From: Gnetum montanum
Lineage: Eukaryota; Streptophyta; Gnetopsida; Gnetales; Gnetaceae
Assembly: GCA_015680685.1 (NCBI GenBank)
Contig: MNCI01014593.1
Span: 147,280 to 173,811, forward strand
Length of the DNA stretch: 26,532 nt
Direction: 5' to 3'
The notes under the pieces were generated by a model. It was given only the letters and a program-made list of their open reading frames with translations. It was not told the DNA's origin and searched no databases. Positions 7,701-17,030 of the stretch are shown here, in pieces. The position numbers and the translations under genes are program-made. How positions within the stretch are numbered: position 1 is the stretch's first letter; the number at the start of each line of letters is the position of its first letter.

Positions 7701-10213
7701 CTAATGTCCAACATGTCTTCTCACAAAAGAGAGGTATCCAGCCCACTAGTGCCACAAGAATGTCGGGTGGTGTTCAAGAATCTCGAAGATTATGTCCCTA
7801 ATTTCACTTTCATTCTACATTAGGATGAGCATCTATGATGGCAGGACATGGAGGGCAACATCATACTACCACCCGACCGATCGGCTCTTGCGATGCTATT
7901 TCAAAATCTTGGTAGATTAGGCATCCAGGACCGTGGAGTGGAGTATGTCATAGAGGACCATGACTACTAGGACTACCATCCCACTGAGACCAACAACAAG
8001 TGGAAAGAGATGAACAATTGAATGGGAAACAATTTAGTAACCCCTTATTCTCGCAAGGGCTGCAAAACAATGGGGATCCCATCTTTCATGATTCCCACTC
8101 AACCAAACTTCCTCTGGGGTAGCAGATCCTCCATTCCATCATCCAAAGCAAGCCTCCAAGTGACCGAGATCCTTAAGGGGATGGAGGATCATGTAGCAAA
8201 GATGGGTAGGATGATCGAGGCTTTCATCAAGGTAGAGGGGAAGATCAACACCGGAGCGGTGGCGTGTCCTCTCCTTCTTCTCCATCCTCTTGCTCTCCTA
8301 TACTTTCATCTAGCTTAGGCTCTGATCGTAACCGAGGTAGAGAGGAGCGAAAGGATAGTGGTTGAAAGGATTGAAAGGGACAATGTGAGGAAATGCACAA
8401 CCAATTGTGTGATGGTTGCTGGCATGAAATGAGTGGTAGCTGGAATCGTCATAAACATCATGGTCCTCAGCAAAACTATGACTCGGATGAGCCATTTTTG
8501 GCTACTCGGAGCATGCTCTAGATCACTGAGGTAGTTCAGATCCCTTATAGGCATGTGAAGGGTAGCTGGATCAAGCACGTTAATATGAATAAGATCCCCA
8601 AATTTGAAAGGGGATATAACTATGATCCGCAAACTCACCTGTAGGCGTTCCATGACGCCTGCACCCTGCAGAACATTGACAATGATTGGTAGAAGCTAAA
8701 GCTATTCCCTCACACACTCATCAAGGAAGCATAGAACTGGTACTAGTCCTTGGAGCCAGAATCAATCAGAAGATGGAGTATGATGCTTGAGATTTTTAAT
8801 GACAAGTATCAAATGTACTCCAGAGTGGCAAACCTGAGACATTAGATCCAAGGGTGGAAGCAAGGTAATCATGAACCCTTGGATGTAGCCATGAGCAGAT
8901 ACTATTCACTGCTACATAGGTGCCCTAGTCATGGCTACTCTTAGTGGGCATAGCTTTGCCACATCATTGATGGGCTCTGTTTTGAAATGTGAAAGACCCT
9001 TGATGTGTACACCTAGGGATGACTGTTGGAGCTAAGGGCCCATCAATTGTAGCACCTTATTAAACAGGTGGCCAAGGAGGAAGGAGAACTTAGAAAGAAG
9101 GAGAGTGTAGAAGAATTTAATTGAGATCCCTTCATTAGAAAGAGGGAGGTCTAATTCTGTGAGGAGGAGGAAGAATCACCATTGGAAGCAGCGGTGAACT
9201 GAAAGACCTTACCTTTACAAAAGTTTGCATCTAAAATATCGGCAAAGGCTGATAAGATGTGGGACTCTTTGGATGAAGAATTCCAAAGTGTGCTAAAAAT
9301 TGTAGAAGAGTCCAGAGAACAAGGTAATGATCGTGATCAACGTAGGGAGAAGGAAGCTGAACGTGCCCAATATAAGGGTAAGGACAAAGTTGCTGTAGCA
9401 GCATAGGTTACAGACTATGACACGGAGGAGGACAATGAATGTGGCATATGCCAATATGAACATCCTAAGGGGTGTTGTCCAATGGTGTCCCATCTCCAAG
9501 AGTATGGGGTGTACGCATTGAATCCTTGCTTGGTGAGGAAACAAACACCCTGTAGGTTGCCTTACCCACAAGGCAATCCCAGGCAGTTCCACCAATAGCA
9601 GCAAGGGTATTATCCAGGTGGAATGCAACCGCAACCCTATGAATACCTTTAGCAATGGTAGCAACCACAAGCATGGGGAATGCCACCTCCAAGGCAATAG
9701 TACCCTTACAAACAGCCAGATCCCTATGGGTACTACATTCAGCAACCGGTATCTCCACGAGACTCTTTCAGTCATGCGGCCTTTCAAAATTATTACCACC
9801 CCCCAAAATATTTCTGACCACAATCTTCATCACCCAGGGGGAAAGCCCACATCTCTATTATCCTCCATCACCTTCTTCTACCACTCGCCCACAAGATCCC
9901 ACTCAACTACCACCTGCTCCACCTATGCAGGGAGAAATACCACCATAGCCACAGCAATGCAATGCTGCGAGGGCGGTCAACATACAACTGGCTCCTCAGC
10001 TGAGTGAATCGGAAGCCAAGCCACGGAAACATCCCTTCTTCCAACCCAATCATGTATGCACACCTTTGCACCCACTAGTTGCTGGTGCCTCTAAATCTCA
10101 AACCACCTCTACTGTTCCACCACTCGAGCAGCCTTTAAGCCCACCACACTCCAATGTCCAAACGATCATGCTCATCCACCGATTGAATAAAGGCAGGTCA
10201 CCTTCCTCAGAAA
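7701..10213 (+). pseudogene. gag of copy 2, decayed
   Basis: Gag forms the particle that packages the element RNA. An ATG at 7701 starts one frame, broken by stops, to about 8260. The reading then moves to another frame with Ser-rich and Arg/Glu-rich sequence. The core includes NDKYQMYSR near 8795-8825 and the segment KQVAKEEGELRKKESV near 9065. A zinc knuckle follows at 9440-9480 (CGICQYEHPKGCC, spacing C-X2-C-X3-H-X4-C). Gln/Pro-rich sequence comes next, then a frameshift near 9837 in a run of five G, and a Pro/Ser-rich linker. More than a dozen stops, mostly TAG, are present. It aligns throughout with the minus-strand gag at 17031-19600. It cannot make full-length Gag now. Confidence 0.8.
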
Positions 10214-10552
10214 TTGACTGATCTGGGAAGTCCCCTCATCTATCTTCAGGTGGTAGGAAATGAGCCCTGTAAAGCTCTTCTGGATTTGGGGTCAGGAGTC
10301 AGTTTGATCTCACATGACATGTACAAGAATTGGAACTTTCCCCCATTAAAGAAGAGCAAAATTAGGCTTGAATTGGCAAACCAGTCCATCATTGTTCCCT
10401 TGGGAGTGGTGGAGGACATGGTGACCACCATTTGTGGGTGGTCCTATCCTGTTGATTTCCTTATCATCAATGTTGAAAATTGCAAAGGGAACTTCCCAAT
10501 CATAATGGGAAGGACCTGGTTGAGCATAGTGAATGCAAAACTAGGACTCTAA
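10214..10552 (+). pseudogene. Aspartic protease (retropepsin) of copy 2
   Basis: An open stretch of 112 codons matches Ty3/gypsy proteases, which cut the Gag-Pol polyprotein. It contains PCKALLDLGSGVSLIS, followed near the end by NFPIIMGRTWLS. The catalytic Asp-Ser/Thr-Gly triplet reads Asp-Leu-Gly here, while the same site in element B reads Asp-Ser-Gly. That change probably removed activity. It is in the same frame as the main gag region, as expected for a fused gag-pol. A stop follows MGRTWLSIVNAKLGL. Confidence 0.85.
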
Positions 10553-10975
10553 GATCTTTCCCTTGAAATTTCAAAGGAAAATCCTTCTGGGAAGATCAAG
10601 AAGAAGTGCGTTCCATGCATTGCGTATAGTGACTCAGGGTACTACTATGTGCAATAGTTATGGTCTGCTGAGCGAACATCCATTTAAGTATGTAGTCGAT
10701 GTACCGAAGAATCACCAGTTCAATAGTGCTTGTACGTAGCAGCCACAAAACAAGAGGACACCCAGTGGCTAACAGGTGATCCTGCTAGTAGCACATTGTG
10801 CATGGAACCACTTGAGGGACTTGTATGAGCCTATATAGATAGCCTGGATTATTTGGAAGAGGTTCATTAGCAAGTGTCCATTGTTGATGTCCATGGTGAA
10901 TGGGGAAATTTGCACATCTCTGAGAGCTTCAAACATGAGCCCTTGGAACTCAAACCTTTCCATGTGCTCCACTTA
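10553..10975 (+). pseudogene. Protease/RT linker remnant of copy 2
   Basis: This continues the pol frame with stops. It shares with element A the words DLSLEISKEN, YSD, and then MEP followed by a Glu-rich stretch ending SFKHEPLELKP. In element A this leads into the reverse transcriptase; here pol similarity stops at about 10965-10975. Confidence 0.75.
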
Positions 10976-11060
10976 ACCAGGGATACTGCCTCATCATCAC
11001 CAATATATCTTCACTCTATTTTTCGTGTCTCCTCCTTTCCACCGAGTTGTGGGGGAGATC
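10976..11060 (+). other. Internal pol deletion junction
   Basis: About 60 bp after the linker the reading resumes as SSFPPSCGGD, matching the last codons of pol in element A (SSFQLNCGGD at about 20575-20610). The shared DNA word GTTGTGGGGGAGAT follows at about 11045. The RT, RNase H and integrase region, about 3 kb in element A, has been removed between these points. Confidence 0.75.
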
Positions 11061-12919
11061 GTCATCCCTACTAACCCATTCCACTACACCCCTCACTATT
11101 TTGTAATTTTTTGTTTTACACTTTTTATTTTTCAAGATCATTCATATGTTTGCCAATTCTTATTAATTTTTTCCCTTCTTTACTTATTTTCCATTTCTTT
11201 GTGTGTGTTTCATTTTTCATGTGATTGCTAATGTGTCGTCTTATTTTCATTAGGTGTCTAGCGCAGATGGTTTTCGTTGTGATGGGTAATGTACAATAGT
11301 CCACCTAGTTATTTAGCTCCCACCCTCGCATGGTTATCCTTGGACTTTACATCTATTTTCAGCTCATAAACCTGGTAGTGAGTTCACATCATCCACCCAT
11401 TCACCCACTTCATGGTTTTCCTTCTGTTGAAAACATGCAACCCCTTCACTTAAAAACATTGTAATTAATGTGTGACTTGTGTAGTTCCTAGACTCAAGGA
11501 TGATCCAATGGTTTGAATTGGGTGTGACTTCAAGGGGAATGCAACATTCATCACTCTCTCCTATCCCTTAGGATTGTTGTTGTTTCCTTACGGACCTCCT
11601 ACCACTCCATATTTTTCTCTTCACAGAAGCTTCTTGGCAGTTCGACCTTGCATGGTGTGGTCCTCACCGAAAAAATTCAAAAACAAAAAAAAAAAAAACA
11701 CAAAAAAAAATAAAAATAAAAACCAAATAAACTTGAGGATTCAAAACACATCCCTTGGTTGAATGCATGCAAACATGCATGGGTCTTTGCATGGTGTGGT
11801 TCCCCCGAAAAAGAAAAAAAATCATGACATCATTATGTGGGAATTCAAAGCACACCCCTTAGACTGCCTCTCATGGGCCACAAGCACTAGTTATGGGACT
11901 TCCTTCATTCCATTTCACTTCCTTTCTCTCATGTTTTCTGGAGTGGTGGTTCTCTGTGGGTGCATTCCTGCTTCCTTGGGAGATGGTCGGGGCTTCATCT
12001 GTCACTGCGATGTCACTGTATGCGAATGGTTTTGGGTCTGAACTTAGGAAAGGTTCTACTGGGTCACTTGAGCACAATTGCACATGGGGTTTTATGTGAT
12101 CGAGGATTGGAATTCCATTTTCTCGTTTCTCTCTTCACCCTTCGTAACTCACCTCATTGCCTATCTTATGTTGCAAAAGTTTGTCATGGTTTCCTTGGGC
12201 TTCTCATGCCATGGCAAGATCTCTTGGATAGGAGTCTTAACTGGCGAACACCATTTCTTGGCCTCGAGGCCCATGAACCCCAGTGTTGAGGATCTACGGG
12301 GGCTACTACGTCTATTTCCTACTATGGGGAGGATCCACCTGCATGTTCTTGGTCTCGCTTATTAAGTCTCCCATCCTTTGGCTTTCATGGTTGATTATTT
12401 TCAGGATCCCATTGCTTGATTTCTTTCCTGCAAAGTTCTTTTGCATCACGTTCTCCGATTTTTGACTCTTTTTCAAGCCCTGATTACCTTCCTCCTGTCC
12501 TCAACCATGACTAGGCCTCTCATGCACTTCAACCATCCCAATTTGGCATTTCAAATTCATCATTTTGGGCTTTTTCCAAGTTGGTCAACACTGGTCAACG
12601 GGTGCACACCCATGCATATACNTCAACTCATCCTTTGTTGTTTTTAGCTCTAACCCATGAATTAACACTCCAGGAGACTTAAGGAATGCTTGTGCCAACA
12701 ATATAACTTAGTCAAGCTGAGAAGGTGTATAAGGACCATCTTGAGCTACTTATGCACAAGTCTAATGGGTGGTTATCTTTGATTGTAGATGGCACCCAAA
12801 TTGAGGCACATAAGGGACGAAGGACCATCACAACTGAGGGACAAGTGCCCACATACGGGAAGGGGATGAGGCATGCAACAACCAGAGCATGCAGAGGGCT
12901 CTCATGCAACTAGCCCCCT
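11061..12919 (+). other. Spacer between pol end and extra ORF
   Basis: I see no convincing gene. The first part is T-rich and resembles the 3' untranslated segment of element A (20119-20571). Two imperfect copies of an A-rich unit lie at 11650-11756 and 11789-11860. Short open frames in 11870-12650 have no recognisable family. One unresolved base lies at 12622. Confidence 0.5.
11650..11860 (+). repeat. Imperfect tandem duplication around A-rich tracts
   Basis: Both copies start GCATGGTGTGGT (11650 and 11789), continue CCGAAAAA into an A-rich tract, and end ATTCAAARCACAYCCCTT (11739 and 11843). The A tract is longer in the first copy. Confidence 0.6.
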
Positions 12920-15643
12920 CCACGAAGGATCTAACATGGAATTTGTCCATCAGATTCTCGAAGAGAAGATTTCCATCGAGTAATTGCAAGGGGATGAGAC
13001 TCTTGGGATAGCACCATGACTTGAGATCACCCTGACCCAAGCCTGTCTTGATGTTATCACGCCATGCGAGGTGCAATGGATGGTCCTCCAAGAGCTAAAC
13101 TTTGGACCATTCCTCAAGAACGCACCAAAAGAAGTGAGGCTCTAACTGCAAAACTCTCTGATGTGGCCAATCCTCACAACCAATGGTGAATGGTACTTAG
13201 GAGAGACCTATCTCTTCTAGACGAATCGGCAACCAGGGCCTAGAGTAAGAATCAAAGACATTTATGTCTCTTACTCTTTGGAGCTGATAGCGCAGGCTCT
13301 AGGGTTGCTTGAGACCATAGCAGATGTGGTGGAAATTTCTAAACAAGCCAACCCAGAGGTAAAGGCAAAATGGACCAAACGGTGCTATGGGGTAGAGCCC
13401 AAGGAATTCGGCTCTCTGACCACAGTGGAGAGGGTATACTCAAAGATCACATCTTACCACTTGAACCCAATGATAAGACCCAGCAAAATCACAACCTTCT
13501 CCACTCGTGTGTGTGCTGCCCTTAGTGGGAAATTCCCAATGAGTCTTCCACAGCTGTTGTTCTTAGAGATTGAAAAGAGGTTCCCTGAGAGTGAACATGG
13601 AAGACGAGCTTTCCCCTTTCCCTGCCTAATCTGGAAGTTGTGCAAATGGGCAAGGATAGCATGGTACTTCAATGATGTAATTCGGCATTTCGATTGCCTC
13701 TTGGTGGGAAATGATGAAGGATAAAACTCTTGCCACCACATAAACAGAGGAGGAGTAGCAACCACCTCCACCACCTACACAAACAACAAGGTCGGATTCA
13801 CAAACCATTATAGAACACATCTGTGAAATTCGGCAAATGCTCTTGAGCCAACAAGAGCAATCTGGCAGGACTGGTGAAGGAGGAGACCCTTCAGTCTATC
13901 GCCCTATAATAAGCCACCTGGAGCAAGTGGCTTGATTAGTTAACTTTCTTGAAAGAGTAGGGTCGATGTTCTCCGCAGCTTGAATGCAAGTGCCTACACG
14001 AACAGATCCTAGTGTTCAAGAGGTGACAGTATCCACACATCAGTTGTTTCCTAAAATCTCTGGGAATGCTGCTACCTTTTCAGTATGCTTGGAGGATGGT
14101 CAAGGGGCAATAGTGTTGGTGATGTAGCACCAAGGACAGGAGACTAATGCCGAAGTGGTTGCTGACACAATTGCTATGGCTCTCAACGCACCGGAAGCAC
14201 CTGTACCAGATGTTCATAGACTACAAGATGTACAAGCATCTGCCGAAACTTCATGTAGCAAGATTGATGTAGCCCAACACGGGGAGTTTTTGGACTAACT
14301 GGTAGGGAACTGGGCAATCGCTTTCGGATGTTTTCGACCTTCTGGACAACATTACTGCAACCTAGTCGGAGGTGCTCTCGACAAGGGGTAAGAGCCTCAT
14401 TTTGGAAGGGCAACTTGAAGTTGCTCAAGTCGTTTGTCAACGCTTGGCAATGGAAGTAGCCTAATTAAGAGCCTAACTTGCTGATCTAGCCATCCTCAAC
14501 CGTGAAATCACCAGAGATGAAGCTTTTCAATAGCTTCAACTCAAAGTTTAGATCTTTGAGGATGTGCGAGAGATGACGATCTTCGATAAGTCCTTGGTAG
14601 ATGTTCAAGTGTATCATTTAGACAAGGACTTAGTGGAGGTTCGTTAGGAGAATGTCTGATTGACTACGAAGGTTCATCGGCTACGTAATGTTGGTATAGA
14701 AAATGAACACATGAAATTTGTTTTCCACCAACAGCAAGAAGAACTAGCCAGGGTGAATGTTGAATTAAGAAGATTGGCTGTTAAGAACTGAAATCTATCA
14801 ATGGAGGAGGTTTAGGCATTGCAACAGAATTCTGTAATTGAAATTGCTGCTTGGAAGAATGAGGCCCTAAAATTAGAAAACATCAAAAATCATTATATGG
14901 ACCAAGTGGGATTACAGAAGGAGGTAAACGAAAAGCATATCCAAGTTCCAAAGGCCAAAATGAACCAAGCGCTCCAGCAGCTCCAAGAAGGAGGCAAGGT
15001 ATGGCAACCTAGCTTTGATGGGTTGAATGCCTACAATCAAGCTGAAATCTGCCTTAAGGAGCTACAAATTGAAGATATGATAGAATACATGGAGCTTTCC
15101 AACCTTCGATATGCAAACCTAGCTATGCTCACAGTCGGGAGACCATGGTCAGAATTGGAAAAGCAAGTGGCCACCTTGTATTCTCTATACGAGGATGAGT
15201 TCTAGGTGCATAAAGCAACAAAATAGAAACTGAAAATGGCAAATAAGGAACTGGATGTTCTTTGCATGCGATTTGAAGGACAACGTATAGTCGAAGAGCA
15301 CCTGGCCCGTTGAATGAATGACTACCAGTAGCTACAAGCATCAATCCAAGCGTTCGACATTGAACAAAAGTAGTTCATAGCCTAGTTTGTCAACCTGAAA
15401 CAAATCTTCCTGGAATTGCCATGCCCTTGGGAGGTTCCAGTTCCAACACACATTGGAGAAGCTGTCTGGATAGTGAACGATCCTAGAAGCAAAGAAGAAA
15501 AGATAAGGGCTCTCTTGGAGGCTTTTTGGCTACCTCTAGAAGTTGCAGTTGCTGTAGGGCAACCATCATTCGTGCCACCACCAACGCATGGGCCAGAGGC
15601 TGGAGAAGGTCCGTCAAAACCATCGCCCCCAGGGACGATGTGA
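12920..15643 (+). pseudogene. Extra 3' ORF of copy 2: plant-transposon-protein-like domain plus coiled coil
   Basis: This remnant of a protein of about 900 residues is read mainly in two frames with stops. An open stretch at 13278-13724 contains GSLTTVERVYSK, ALSGKFPMSLPQ and FPFPCLIWKLC. That order resembles the putative plant transposon protein domain seen in extra ORFs of Athila-group elements. The frame shifts near 13710. From there to 15643 it matches copy 1: a Gln/Pro-rich start (PPPPPTQ), Glu/Leu/Gln-rich heptads typical of a coiled coil, the conserved words KEVNEKHIQV and LKELQIE, and a Pro-rich C-terminus. It follows the deleted pol and precedes the PPT. Element A has no room for such an ORF. 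A structural or env-like role is conjecture. Confidence 0.7.
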
Positions 15644-15885
15644 TCTTCTGCAACAATTTTGTGCATCATTCTACATGGTAGAGACTCCAGGACCAACAAG
15701 GTGTTCAATTTTGTCTCTGAACACCATCATTTTTTGTAACTTGTCCTTCTCTGTAACTTGGGCACTTGGTAAAAATTGATGTTGTGTCATGTGCGTGTGT
15801 CATGTGTGTGTCAAGTCATGTGCGTTGTAAATAAAAGTCCATACCTCCCAAATTGTAGAGTAACTCGAGGACAAGTTTTTACTCA
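15644..15885 (+). other. 3' untranslated tail of copy 2
   Basis: This is similar to 2077-2312. It carries AACTCGAGGACAAGTT at 15862-15877, the copy 1 hairpin with one changed arm base. No gene is seen. Confidence 0.55.
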
Positions 15886-15897
15886 GTTGTGGGGGTA
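15886..15897 (+). other. Polypurine tract of copy 2
   Basis: GTTGTGGGGGTA lies directly before TGATGAAG of LTR3 and is identical to the tract of copy 1. Confidence 0.8.
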
Positions 15898-16784
15898 TGA
15901 TGAAGTGTCATTAGTCGATGTGTTGACTAGGCCACGTATACGCGGCTGCATTGACGCAACCCCGTCGACGTACCTTCTATGCGTCGACGTGGCCCCGCTT
16001 ACCCGAAGCCTATTTTGGCCTATAAATAAGAGGACGTTCCACCTCATTTAGGTACCTTTCAGTTAGTTGTAGCAAAGCTCTTGCAGTTTGTTCCCACAGG
16101 AGATAGAATATTTTTGAAGTACCCATAGCAGGTGTAAGAAAAGTGATTGGCTCTTTATTCGAGCATTGATGTATCTGAGCGCATTGGCATGAACGAAAAT
16201 AAAGACAAACTCTTCAAGCATTCCTTGTAGCATTTGGACTTAGTCGTTTATTGCATTCATTAGTTTAATATGTTTATGCTTTGATAGTTACTTAAGTTCT
16301 TGTTATTTTTATTTTAATCACTTTCACTCTGTTACAAGTTCGTAAAGACCATAAGTACGACCATCTCAAACGTAAACCCAACACTTGGTAACCCAGTGGC
16401 GCTTAACGTCTAGTAACCTAGTAGTGTTTAGGGGATGCTCATAACGTGCCTAGAAGATGGGATCGGATACTTATGCAAGGAGTAGTTAAGATCTAGATAA
16501 AGATAGTATTAGAATACTTAATACTCTAGCCTTACTTTCCCAGATAATTAGATGCCAAAAGATAAAGTAAAAAGATATAAAAATCATTAGCCTTAATCTC
16601 ACTTAACCATCGCAAGCAGAACATCACAAGTGAGATTAGGAAGACAATGACCGTTGTAACCCAAGGTTTCGTTGGTTAGGATCTGGTGTATGTTAAGTGC
16701 TTACAGTCTATAGAATTTGACCGAGTCGCATGTGAACGCCCATGATTCATATGGTTGGGCGTAGGGGTATCTAGCCACTCATCA
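15898..16784 (+). repeat. LTR3, 3' LTR of copy 2
   Basis: This LTR of about 887 bp ends CTCATCA. It has TATAAATA at 16021-16028 and an AATAAA in the stretch near 16197-16203. The last 550 bp are nearly identical to LTR2, while the first 340 bp are clearly less so. Confidence 0.9.
16021..16028 (+). promoter_or_regulatory. TATA box of LTR3
   Basis: TATAAATA follows TTTTGGCC, at the same place as in LTR2. Confidence 0.7.
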
Positions 16785-17030
16785 ACTGGTCAGCCAATGC
16801 TAAATGAATGTTACTCTTTTTTAGTTGAGGCAAGTTCCAGGATTTGTACATTTCTTGAGAGATTAAGTTAACACCAAAACCTGAATCCAAAAGAGCTTTG
16901 CAAGGCTCATTTTTAGCGATTTGCAAATATATAAGAGGGCTTCTAGGATTAGAGAATTTCCTAGGAAGATGGCTAGCTTTAATCCAATCAGTGATGGCGT
17001 GGGTTAACACAATAGTGTGCATTGTGTGTG
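16785..17030 (-). pseudogene. Retropepsin 5' half, element B
   Basis: The minus strand reads SPLIYLQIAKNEPCKALLDS, then GFGVNLISQEMYKSWN and HLALADQ, where LTR3 begins. The catalytic triplet Asp-Ser-Gly is intact. The rest of the protease lies at 6496-6658, on the other side of copy 2. Together they show that copy 2 landed inside this gene. Confidence 0.85.

Larger units (their letters stand above)
6659..16784 (+). mobile_element. Copy 2: non-autonomous TR-GAG-like Ty3/gypsy element with extra 3' ORF
   Basis: This is an element of about 10.1 kb with LTRs at both ends (6659-7546 and 15898-16784), a tRNA-Asp-like PBS after the 5' LTR, and a PPT before the 3' LTR. Inside, in order, are gag with a zinc knuckle, an aspartic protease, a short protease/RT linker, the last few codons of pol, an A-rich spacer and a long extra ORF. 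Reverse transcriptase, RNase H and integrase are missing. It interrupts the antisense protease gene of element B. The terminal repeats, gag and lack of RT fit TR-GAG elements; the added coiled-coil ORF does not belong to that definition. All ORFs are decayed. Movement would have required enzymes from a relative such as element A. Confidence 0.85.

Noticed and set aside
9293-9823. Minus-strand frame of 176 codons rich in hydrophobic residues
   Set aside because: It is a shadow of the gag region with the zinc knuckle on the plus strand.
11687-11730. Poly-A tract as evidence for a retroposed gene
   Set aside because: It is an internal A-rich tract within a duplicated unit and has no gene or target duplication around it.
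11574-12465. Several short frames in the copy 2 spacer
   Set aside because: There is no family resemblance, no conservation could be tested, and much of the sequence is low complexity.
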